Positions 1 to 5,269 of a stretch of DNA of 5,269 nucleotides are shown here, one piece after another (position 1 is the stretch's first letter; the number at the start of each line of letters is the position of its first letter). A program made the position numbers and the translations under genes. The stretch is taken from the NCBI GenBank assembly GCA_003131925.1, contig PKWC01000093.1, positions 61,493-66,761 on the forward strand, written 5' to 3'. This stretch comes from Alphaproteobacteria bacterium (GTDB taxonomy: Bacteria; Pseudomonadota; Alphaproteobacteria; Micropepsales; Micropepsaceae). The notes under the pieces were generated by a model. The model was given only the letters and a program-made list of their open reading frames with translations, ran no database searches and had not been told where the DNA came from.

Positions 1-21
1 ACCTCCCCGCAAGGGGGAGGT
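1..21. repeat. GA-rich palindromic repeat at the window edge
   Basis: ACCTCCCC (1-8), loop GCAAG and GGGGAGGT (14-21) make a perfect 8-bp hairpin of the same general class as the other two repeat sites in this window. It may be part of a longer element cut by the window boundary. Confidence 0.7.
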
Positions 22-142
22 TAGAGGAATCATCGACCGGCAGCACCACCTGCGCAGGTCGGACTTTGTAGATGCCGTAGGCGCTATACGGACAGGAATT
101 GGCTGCGGTCCGCATGGAGCCCAAAATCCAAGCATTTCTCGA
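22..142. other. Flank downstream of the sulfotransferase gene; possible short minus-strand reading frame
   Basis: No terminator is visible here. On the minus strand, in the same frame as the sulfotransferase, there is no stop codon between its TGA (145-143) and the window edge. An ATG at 115-113 would open a frame of at least 38 codons with coding-like stretches such as YSAYGIYKVRPAQVVLPVDD, running into the edge repeat. No Shine-Dalgarno precedes it and I recognise no family. It could be a small gene, a decayed gene end, or chance. Confidence 0.25.
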
Positions 143-1771
143 TCAATGACGAGGCACGCCAAATCGCTCGACCCACGGCCGCAGGATCGGCAACACCGGA
201 GCAAGCTGATCGGCATATCGCCTCCACGATCCGATCCCCTCCCGGCTCAGTCCCCGCGCGATCTGGGCGGCGCTGGGCGTGCCGATCGCGCGCGTCCTGA
301 TGCGTTCCGCAGGATTCCAGCTGGCATCGCGCGCATTCAGGCCGACAAAGCGAACGATGCCGTCTACGCAATTGCGATAATCCGCAACCATGTCTTCATG
401 TTGAAGATCAAGTACGGCGATGGGAAGCTTCGTGCGAAAAATATCGGCCAGCCCCATAACCGAGTCATACAGGCGCGCCGCGCCTTCCAGCGTCAGAAGC
501 TCGTAATTGGACGGGTTCATGCGGAAGCGGCGGCGGAAGCAACTGAACACCACGTCGCGCGGATCGCGGGTGACAAACAGAATCTTTGCCTCCGGAAACA
601 GTTTCACGATGAGCGGAAGCTTGACGGTGTTGTAGGGCTGCTTGTCGACCAACACTTTGCCATCGAACTCAACCCCCAATTCGCGCAATTTCCGCCAATA
701 CTTTTCGCGAAAGACGAGCAGGGCGGTCGTGTCCGACCTGGACAGACGATCGAGCCCGTCGGAGTTGCCGAGAAATTCCCGCACGCCGGCATCGAGTCCA
801 TCGCGCTCTCCCGTCGTGCAAACCAGTGGATGACCGGCCAGCACCTCTTCTAAAAGGGTCGTTCCGGAGCGTGGAAAGCCGACGACAAACACGTGCCCGG
901 CAACGGGGCTCATCTCGAGCGCAGTTTCACCCCTTCGCTTCCAGCGGCTCGCGTCTGCAGTTTCGAAATAGGCTGCGAGCCCGGATAAATAGACGGGAAC
1001 GGATTCCGTTCGAGCTTCGCTGAACCGGGTCGCATAGAAACTCCGGAATTCGTTGTTGGCGGCGCTGTAGGCTGCGAACGCCTCTTCGACGCGGCTGCCG
1101 GCGTCCAGGCAGTCGCCGAGGAGCCCCATCGCCATCCCGCGATCCAGAGGGCCGATCCGTCCGTCCCCCAATATCCCGCGCAGGCGTGCGTCCGCCGCGT
1201 CGAGACGCCTGTCCTCGAAATCGCAGGTGGCGAGCGCGAGCTGCGCCATGAATTGACCGGGGTCCATTCCGAGCGAACGGGTGGCGTGCCGCCGAGCCGA
1301 TTCGATATCGGCGCTGCGGGCGGCGAGATATGCCAACCGTGCCGGCGGAGCTGCGGATGCCGGGTCCAGCTGTTCGGCGCGCAGGAAGGCGTGCCGGGCT
1401 TCTTCAAGCAAACCCAGCTCCTCCGAAACCCAGCCGAGATTGAAGTGAGCGGGGGCCAAATCCTGCTGCAGGTTCGCGGCATCCCGGAACGCCGCCCTGG
1501 CGTCCCAGAATCGATTGAGGCGCGCCAGGCAGAGGCCGAGGGCGTTTGCGACCAGCGCATCGTCGGGCGCAAGGATGCGGGCGCGTTGGAGATCGGCCAG
1601 GGCCTCGTGTGCACGTCCCTGCTGTTCGAGCCAATAAGCGCGCAGGTTGAGCAGGAGAGGGTGCTCCCGCCCATCGGCAAGAGCCTTGCGCGAGAGATCG
1701 ACCGCGCGCGCGATGTCGGGCGCTTCGACCGCCGCCTGGATTTCCCGAAGCACCGCGGATTCTTCGTCCAT
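143..1771 (-). CDS. TPR-domain sulfotransferase (Sulfotransfer_3-like, PAPS-dependent)
   Basis: Predicted to transfer sulfate from PAPS to a hydroxyl of an unknown acceptor. The protein has 542 residues. The N-terminal part (about 5-250) is built of TPR helices (LALPD/LDP-type turns, ALGLCLARLNRF at 77-88). The catalytic domain follows: the 5'-phosphosulfate loop VFVVGFPRSGTTLLEEVL (294-311, with Pro300, Arg301, Ser302, Gly303, Thr304, Thr305), VLVDKQPYNTVKLP (373-386), the 3'-phosphate motif FVTRDPRDVVFSCF (399-412, Arg402 and Ser410), and REGIGSWRRY (510-519), which resembles the family's C-terminal RKGxxGxW motif. All expected PAPS-binding residues are present, so it should be active. The ATG at 1771 is the first possible start, since an in-frame TGA lies two codons upstream; only a weak GACGAG is seen as a ribosome site. 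It lacks a signal peptide or membrane anchor. The acceptor may be a protein, peptide, lipid or sugar; TPR fusion favours a protein partner, but that is inference. Confidence 0.92.
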   Translation of the reverse strand: MDEESAVLREIQAAVEAPDIARAVDLSRKALADGREHPLLLNLRAYWLEQQGRAHEALADLQRARILAPDDALVANALGLCLARLNRFWDARAAFRDAANLQQDLAPAHFNLGWVSEELGLLEEARHAFLRAEQLDPASAAPPARLAYLAARSADIESARRHATRSLGMDPGQFMAQLALATCDFEDRRLDAADARLRGILGDGRIGPLDRGMAMGLLGDCLDAGSRVEEAFAAYSAANNEFRSFYATRFSEARTESVPVYLSGLAAYFETADASRWKRRGETALEMSPVAGHVFVVGFPRSGTTLLEEVLAGHPLVCTTGERDGLDAGVREFLGNSDGLDRLSRSDTTALLVFREKYWRKLRELGVEFDGKVLVDKQPYNTVKLPLIVKLFPEAKILFVTRDPRDVVFSCFRRRFRMNPSNYELLTLEGAARLYDSVMGLADIFRTKLPIAVLDLQHEDMVADYRNCVDGIVRFVGLNARDASWNPAERIRTRAIGTPSAAQIARGLSREGIGSWRRYADQLAPVLPILRPWVERFGVPRH

Positions 1772-1864
1772 CGATCACTCGTCAAGATGCGGATCAACGT
1801 TTCTTCTGCCGCCGCCGGCCCGTCAAGGACGCTCCGACAGCCTGGCGCCGAGATAGGCCGAAAA

Positions 1865-1931
1865 CCCCTCACCCGCGCCGGAGCAAAAATCGTTGCACGT
1901 ATCTGCGTCCCTCTCCCACAAGGGGAGAGGG
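1865..1931 (+). repeat. REP-like palindromic unit A (left copy of a head-to-head pair)
   Basis: The unit starts CCCCTCACCC (1865-1874), then four variable bases and CGGAGC (1879-1884), and ends in a 9-bp hairpin CCCTCTCCC (1909-1917) / GGGAGAGGG (1923-1931) with a 5-base loop ACAAG. The same order and spacing recur in reverse orientation at 2041-1976. It lies between the cupin stop and the sulfotransferase start, where it could stabilise or attenuate the transcript. That role is inference. Confidence 0.8.
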
Positions 1932-1975
1932 GAATCGGAGCCTTGCATCGATGTCGGAAAATCAGCACGACGGTT

Positions 1976-2041
1976 CCCTCTCCCCTTGGGGGAGAGGGGA
2001 AACATTCTAGTCCTCACTACCGCTCCGAAATGGGTGAGGGG
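1976..2041 (-). repeat. REP-like palindromic unit B (right copy), overlapping the cupin 3' end
   Basis: Read on the minus strand this unit has CCCCTCACCC (2041-2032), four variable bases, CGGAGC (2027-2022), and a 10-bp hairpin (1998-1989 with 1985-1976, 3-base loop). This is the same layout as unit A, 44 bases away and inverted. Its first 25 bases encode the last eight codons and the TAG stop of the cupin gene. On the cupin transcript the hairpin begins about 19 bases after the stop and could protect the 3' end. It lacks a T tract, so I do not call it a terminator. Confidence 0.8.
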
Positions 2042-3231
2042 TCCCCCGCGACTTCCAGAAAACCGCTCGAGACGAGTTTCTCGGCCAGTGCGATTCGAAC
2101 GTCGTCGCCGATTTCGCCCGGGATGTCGCGGATGCAGAACTCTGGGGTTTTGGCGATGAAGGCGACGCTCTGCTCGACGCCGCGGTGGATGAAATGGTGC
2201 CCGCCAGGGTAGGCGAAATCGATCCTGCTCGCGTTGCCGACGATGTGGCAGACGCCCAACCGGTTGTGGCGCAAGCGAGTCATCGGCGAAAGCGCAATGT
2301 GCTCGACGGGCGGGTTCAGCTTGTCCAGACTGCCGATAACGCGCGCCGAACGGCGTTGCAAAGCTTCGACAACGAACGCGTCCGCTCTGCAATGGGTCAT
2401 CAGGCTGGCAACGCCCGTCCGCACGCGGTCCGCCAGGTCTCCGAAGTCGGAGATTTGTACCTGGGCGCCGATGCGCGCGCCGACGGTTTCACGTAGTGGC
2501 CGGCTCAAATCGGAAAGATGGTCGATACAGGCGATGATCGCCTCCCGCAGTGTCAGTGGCACGAAGCCGATCGATAAGTGAATCGAGTCCGTGATTGCGT
2601 CGACATGGTGGGTCGTGCCTCGTGGCAGATAAAGCAGGTCGCCGGGCTCCACTGAGACTTCAGCAAAACGGTCGATTCGCGGGGGACCATCGGGAGGGGT
2701 TTTCCAGGCGTTTGGAAGGTCCGAAACCGCCGTGGAGATGAACCAGCGTTTGCGGCCGCGAAGCTGGATGACGATGATGTCGTAGTCATCGTGGTGCACC
2801 GGAGCCTTGGCGTCGCCGCGGCTCCAGAACGATTCCACCTTGACCGGCTGATGCAGGACCAGCTCCAGGGCCCGGATGAACACGTCGAGATCCGGGGTCA
2901 GAGCCCTGATCTCGGGCAGGCGCACGGTGTATCCTCGTGCATGGAAGACGGCGATTTTGGCCCGGAACGAGGCCGCGTCGGGAAGTGGCTCAATGTTCGG
3001 CGGCGGCCCGTTGGGAGCGGCCGCGTGGCAACCTATCTTGGGCGAGAGTCGGGCAAACGAGCCGAGAATGACGCGCTCGGGATCTTCGCCTAGCAGGGAT
3101 TCGCGCCGGCCATCGTGAAGCCTGCCCTCCAGCTTGATGAACCGCTTGCCAAGCACGTCGTCCAGGAACGCATCGAGCGGCATCGGATGGAGCATCCGTT
3201 GGAGGATGTCATGAGCATCGCTGAGGATCAT
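2017..3231 (-). CDS. JmjC-type cupin oxygenase (Cupin_4 / ROX-like) with C-terminal winged-helix-like region
   Basis: A 404-residue relative of the ribosomal-oxygenase (YcfD/RoxA, Cupin_4) group, Fe(II)/2OG enzymes that hydroxylate protein side chains. Motifs match closely: N-terminal LDAFLDDVLGKRFIKLEG (19-36), metal ligands His146-x-Asp148 in PVHHDDYD, QLRGRKRW (156-163), PGDLLYLPRG (196-205) and His208 as the third ligand, then SIHLSIGF (216-223). Residues about 310-392 (LSPMTRLR..., FIAKTPEFCIRDIPG...) look like the winged-helix tail of this family. The start ATG (3231-3229) overlaps the upstream TGA as ATGA, with AGAGG only three bases before it, so translation is probably coupled to the TPR-oxygenase. 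The frame stays open up to 3570, but that part lies inside the upstream gene and is not used. The last eight residues (397-404) are encoded by a repeat arm, so the native C-terminus may have been altered. Its target (ribosomal protein or other) is not shown; sequence alone cannot equate it with RoxA. Confidence 0.9.
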   Translation of the reverse strand: MILSDAHDILQRMLHPMPLDAFLDDVLGKRFIKLEGRLHDGRRESLLGEDPERVILGSFARLSPKIGCHAAAPNGPPPNIEPLPDAASFRAKIAVFHARGYTVRLPEIRALTPDLDVFIRALELVLHQPVKVESFWSRGDAKAPVHHDDYDIIVIQLRGRKRWFISTAVSDLPNAWKTPPDGPPRIDRFAEVSVEPGDLLYLPRGTTHHVDAITDSIHLSIGFVPLTLREAIIACIDHLSDLSRPLRETVGARIGAQVQISDFGDLADRVRTGVASLMTHCRADAFVVEALQRRSARVIGSLDKLNPPVEHIALSPMTRLRHNRLGVCHIVGNASRIDFAYPGGHHFIHRGVEQSVAFIAKTPEFCIRDIPGEIGDDVRIALAEKLVSSGFLEVAGDPSPISER

Positions 3232-4412
3232 GAGCCTCTGTCGTTCACGGCTCGAGATTCGATCAGCGCCAGTGCGGCATGGGCCGTCGCATTGGAGGGA
3301 TCCAGCTTCAGCGCGCGGTCGGCCTGGGTTCGCGCGACTTTCTCGTCGCCTTTGCGTGCCGCGATGGCGGCGACGCTGACAATCGCTTCGGAGTGACGGG
3401 GATCGAGCTGCGCGGCACGGGCGTGGGCGCGCTCCGCCAGGTCCCAGCGCCCCGCCTGCCCAAGCGCCAGGCCCAGCCAGTGATGCGTCGGGGCGTGCGC
3501 CGGGACGATCCGGATCGCTGCGTCGAAAAGGTAGATCGCTTCCTGGAAGCGCGACAGGCGGGTCAGGCAAAGGCCCATCGCGCCGAGGAGACTGGCATCG
3601 CGAGGTGTCAGCGCCCGCGCCTGTTCGTAGAGCGCCAGGGCCTCGTCATTGTGACCTTCGCGCTCGGCATGCACTGCGCGAGCTTTGAAGAATAACGGAT
3701 GGATCAACCCGATCGCGAGCAATTCCTCGGCAAGTCGCGCCGCCAAGGGGTAGTCATTTGCCGCGATTGCGGCAGAAACCGCTCCAACAGCGTCAGCAAT
3801 CGAACGCGGAGTGCCGGCTTTTCCATCGTCCATTTCGCCGGTAGTCACTTCCGGAACGCGGAGCTTGTAGGCGACCGTCAGCCGTTCTTCGAAACAGGTT
3901 CTCGTTGGAACGCCGCCCCGGTGAAGGATCGCCCCACGAAAGGCCAGGATGCGTCCGGGACGCGGCGTCACGGCCATCTGCGCATCGCCGTCGTCGCCAT
4001 AAAGGATGGTTTCGCCACCCCAGTCGGCGCTCCACTTCGGATTCGCATAGTAGAGCACCGTTATGTGCTGCTCGTCTTCGCCGGAGTCGCGATGGGGATA
4101 ATACATGTCTCCATAGACGGTCGAATTCACGTAGAGCCGCTGGGGCCTAAGACCCGGGGTGGCGAAGGTCTCTTCGGCAAAGGCTTTCATCTGCCCGAAC
4201 AAGGGCTCCGATTTGGCGATGTGTTCGGGGACCTCGGCCGATCCGCCGCTGACATCGGTATCGGTACGGCTCCGTTCCACGCGGCAATATCGCAGCGTCT
4301 TCAAAAGGTCGGCCACCCGGTAGACCGTGACCTCGTCGAAGAGGCTGTCGCAAAGATACACTTCACGGGCCCCGACAAGCCTGCGCGTGACCGATTGCAA
4401 GCGAGTATCCAT
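3228..4412 (-). CDS. 2-oxoglutarate/Fe(II) oxygenase (prolyl-4-hydroxylase-like) with C-terminal TPR domain
   Basis: Predicted cytoplasmic non-haem iron dioxygenase that would hydroxylate a substrate while decarboxylating 2-oxoglutarate. The protein has 394 residues. The oxygenase domain spans about residues 15-187: His107-x-Asp109 (in YYPHRDSG) and His164 (in FRGAILHRGG) form the iron facial triad, and Arg177 (EERLTVAYKL) is placed to bind the 2OG carboxylate. WGGETILY (131-138) and RPGRILAF (151-158) are typical of the 2OG-FeII_Oxy_3 type. Residues about 206-385 are TPR helices (repeats of the ALGL..., LDP... kind), probably for binding a partner or substrate. The ATG at 4412 is the earliest possible start because an in-frame TAG lies five codons upstream; no clear Shine-Dalgarno is seen. 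There is no signal peptide. The stop overlaps the ATG of the cupin gene. Fold and cofactors are well supported; the substrate is unknown. Confidence 0.9.
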   Translation of the reverse strand: MDTRLQSVTRRLVGAREVYLCDSLFDEVTVYRVADLLKTLRYCRVERSRTDTDVSGGSAEVPEHIAKSEPLFGQMKAFAEETFATPGLRPQRLYVNSTVYGDMYYPHRDSGEDEQHITVLYYANPKWSADWGGETILYGDDGDAQMAVTPRPGRILAFRGAILHRGGVPTRTCFEERLTVAYKLRVPEVTTGEMDDGKAGTPRSIADAVGAVSAAIAANDYPLAARLAEELLAIGLIHPLFFKARAVHAEREGHNDEALALYEQARALTPRDASLLGAMGLCLTRLSRFQEAIYLFDAAIRIVPAHAPTHHWLGLALGQAGRWDLAERAHARAAQLDPRHSEAIVSVAAIAARKGDEKVARTQADRALKLDPSNATAHAALALIESRAVNDRGS

Positions 4413-4546
4413 TGGGTGGTCGTTCTACAACGGTGTTGCGATGGGGAGAAGCTCTTCGCCCGCGCACGCTCCGAGGCCCCGCGCGTTCGCCCTGCACCGA
4501 TGCACATCAAATAGGCTGGCCTTTGCCGAGACAGCAATTATGCGTC

Positions 4547-4673
4547 TTTCCTCCCCCATCGTGGGGTCATCGTGGGGGAGGTGCCGAGCGCAGCGAGGTG
4601 GCGGGGGAGGCGCACGCGCCGTGCGCGGCCCCCTCCGCTCCGCAAACCACCTTCCCCACGTTGGGGGAGGAAA
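4547..4673. repeat. 127-bp palindromic intergenic repeat (MITE/REP-like) with 12-bp terminal inverted repeats
   Basis: The ends are a perfect 12-bp inverted repeat: TTTCCTCCCCCA at 4547-4558 and TGGGGGAGGAAA at 4662-4673. Inside are three local hairpins: 4550-4558 with 4573-4581 (9 bp), 4611-4616 with 4620-4625 (CGCACG/CGTGCG, 3-base loop), and 4650-4658 with 4662-4670 (9 bp with one G-T pair). The core between them (about 4582-4610) resembles the GC-rich centre of repeats common in sphingomonad and related genomes. There is no room for a transposase, so it would be non-autonomous. It is placed between a terminator and the leader of the next gene. Repeat structure is seen directly; family membership is from general knowledge and was not searched. 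Confidence 0.8.
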
Positions 4674-4696
4674 AAATGGTTCCCGCGCTCGCGGTC

Positions 4697-4732
4697 AAAA
4701 AAAAGACGGCGGCCAGATGCGGCCGCCGTCTT
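4697..4732 (-). terminator. Rho-independent terminator of the TonB-dependent receptor gene
   Basis: On the minus strand a perfect 10-bp GC-rich stem (GACGGCGGCC / GGCCGCCGTC, extendable to 12 bp with two flanking A-T pairs) closes a 6-base loop (4715-4720) and is followed at once by eight T residues (4704-4697). It starts about 23 bases after the receptor stop codon. The T tract is on the minus-strand side only, so it serves the receptor transcript. It implies that the oxygenase genes downstream need their own promoter. Confidence 0.93.
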
Positions 4733-4754
4733 CGCGAAAACGAACGCTTGACGT

Positions 4755-5269
4755 CTAGTACTTGATGGTCGCCCCGACGAAGATCGTGCGGCCAAGCGAG
4801 TCGTAGACGCCTGGGTAGGTGTTGCCGTTTCCGAAACCGGCAAGGCTCGAAGCTCCGATCGAGTTGGTGTCCATGATCGGCGGTTCCCGCCCCATGATGT
4901 TGTTCACGCCGGCGCGAAGCTCGACGCCTTCGCGGACCTGCCAATTTGTGGCCAGGTCGAAGTACTCGAACGAGCTGAGGTGACTGTCGGCGACGTCGCC
5001 GCAAGGCCCACCGCACACGCCGTTGAGCAGCGGATTGGTGGTGTTGGAGTCAAAGTTCACACCGCTGATGTGGCGCCAGTTCAGAGAGAAGTCGACATCC
5101 CAAGGCGATGTCCAGGTAATGCGGAACTTGTGGCGCCACTTGGGATTGGGAGCGAGACAGACCGTGCCGTACAATCCCGCGCATTCATAGGTGCCGATGG
5201 ATCCCGGCTCGGGCACGGGCTCGGTGGTGAGCGAGTCGAGGTAGGTACCGACAAAATTGAAGTCCAGCG
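4755..5269 (-). CDS. TonB-dependent outer-membrane receptor, C-terminal part (5' end outside the window)
   Basis: This is the C-terminal end of a TonB-dependent receptor, a 22-strand outer-membrane beta-barrel that imports a ligand using TonB/ExbBD energy. The frame stays open from the window edge, so 170 residues are visible, ending in a TAG stop at 4757-4755. The GTG at 5216-5214 is an internal valine codon, because coding continues upstream of it. Family signs are alternating amphipathic strands (LDFNFVGTYL; KWRHKFRITW; DVDFSLNWRHISG), the motif VELRAGVNNIMGREPP, the GNGNTYPGVYDSLGR segment and a final strand TIFVGATIKY with a C-terminal aromatic residue, as expected for barrel-assembly recognition. 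Four cysteines (visible residues 29, 37, 85, 89) sit in predicted extracellular loops and could form two disulfides. Plug and TonB box are not in view, so the ligand cannot be guessed. Family assignment is secure; substrate is unknown. Confidence 0.93.
   Translation of the reverse strand, partial: LDFNFVGTYLDSLTTEPVPEPGSIGTYECAGLYGTVCLAPNPKWRHKFRITWTSPWDVDFSLNWRHISGVNFDSNTTNPLLNGVCGGPCGDVADSHLSSFEYFDLATNWQVREGVELRAGVNNIMGREPPIMDTNSIGASSLAGFGNGNTYPGVYDSLGRTIFVGATIKY

Larger units (their letters stand above)
4413..4754. other. Gene-free spacer between receptor and oxygenase genes
   Basis: This 342-base stretch holds the receptor terminator (4697-4732), a palindromic repeat element (4547-4673) and about 130 bases of leader before the oxygenase ATG. 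I see no convincing gene. The minus-strand frame starting ATG at 4537 is Arg-rich and runs out of frame into the oxygenase gene, so it looks like chance. A promoter for the oxygenase genes should lie here. The best match I find on the minus strand is TTGCTG (4537-4532), a 17-base gap and CTATTT (4514-4509), which is a weak match and only a candidate. Confidence 0.6.

Noticed and set aside
1778..1827. CTTGAC-like boxes upstream of the sulfotransferase as a -35 element
   Set aside because: Neither has a plausible -10 hexamer at 16-18 bases; the nearest sequence (GAAACG) does not match.
910..1968. 352-codon minus-strand frame overlapping the sulfotransferase
   Set aside because: Its translation is Arg/Ser/Pro/Trp-rich, it passes through a repeat unit, and the competing frame contains clear TPR repeats.
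1909..1998. The two GA-rich hairpins as rho-independent terminators, or the repeats as a CRISPR array
   Set aside because: No T tract follows either hairpin on either strand, and there are only two inverted units, not regularly spaced direct repeats.
1253..2212. Long plus-strand open frame (319 codons) opposite the sulfotransferase and cupin genes
   Set aside because: It runs antisense across two well-supported genes and the repeat pair between them, with no domain-like sequence. GC-rich antisense frames are commonly open by chance.
3232..3570. Upstream extension of the cupin frame giving a 517-residue protein
   Set aside because: The extra part lies wholly inside the TPR-oxygenase gene in another frame and is Arg/Pro/Ser-rich shadow sequence. 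The family-like N-terminus begins just after the ATG at 3231.
3699..4514. 271-codon plus-strand frame opposite the TPR-oxygenase
   Set aside because: Antisense to a gene with intact catalytic motifs; no recognisable fold or ribosome site.
4301..4537. Small minus-strand frame starting in the leader of the TPR-oxygenase, considered as a leader or precursor peptide
   Set aside because: It is Arg-rich, has no ribosome site, and most of it overlaps the oxygenase gene out of frame.

Overview
The window reads as chromosomal DNA from a GC-rich Gram-negative bacterium, most likely an alphaproteobacterium of the sphingomonad, caulobacter or rhizobial type. That placement is an inference from three things: the TonB-dependent receptor C-terminus, the codon bias, and the GA-rich palindromic repeats (cores such as CCCTCTCCC-N-GGGAGAGGG and CCTCCCC-N-GGGGAGG) that are common in alphaproteobacterial intergenic DNA. 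All four genes I can support lie on the minus strand, so transcription runs from high to low coordinates.

Layout in transcription order: (1) 5269-4755, the last 170 residues of a TonB-dependent outer-membrane receptor, followed by a textbook rho-independent terminator (4732-4697). (2) 4754-4413, a gene-free spacer holding the terminator and a 127-bp palindromic repeat element with perfect 12-bp terminal inverted repeats. (3) 4412-3228, a fusion of a 2-oxoglutarate/Fe(II) oxygenase (HxD...H...R all present) with a C-terminal TPR domain. (4) 3231-2017, a JmjC-type cupin (Cupin_4/ROX-like) oxygenase whose ATG overlaps the previous stop in an ATGA junction. (5) 2041-1865, a head-to-head pair of REP-like repeat units, one of which encodes the last eight residues of the cupin protein. 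(6) 1771-143, a TPR-sulfotransferase fusion with intact PAPS-binding motifs. (7) 142-1, a short flank ending in another GA-rich palindrome.

Three enzymes that each modify side chains or hydroxyls (two different Fe(II)/2OG oxygenase folds and one PAPS-dependent sulfotransferase) stand together. The first and third carry TPR modules that align to each other without a gap over about 148 residues at roughly 40% identity by hand count. The most interesting reading is a small protein- or peptide-modification island (hydroxylation and sulfation) in which related TPR arms recruit a common partner, next to a TonB-dependent receptor that may be the target or only a neighbour. The shared TPR module is seen directly. 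The functional coupling is inference. No substrate peptide, PAPS-synthesis gene or regulator was found in the window.
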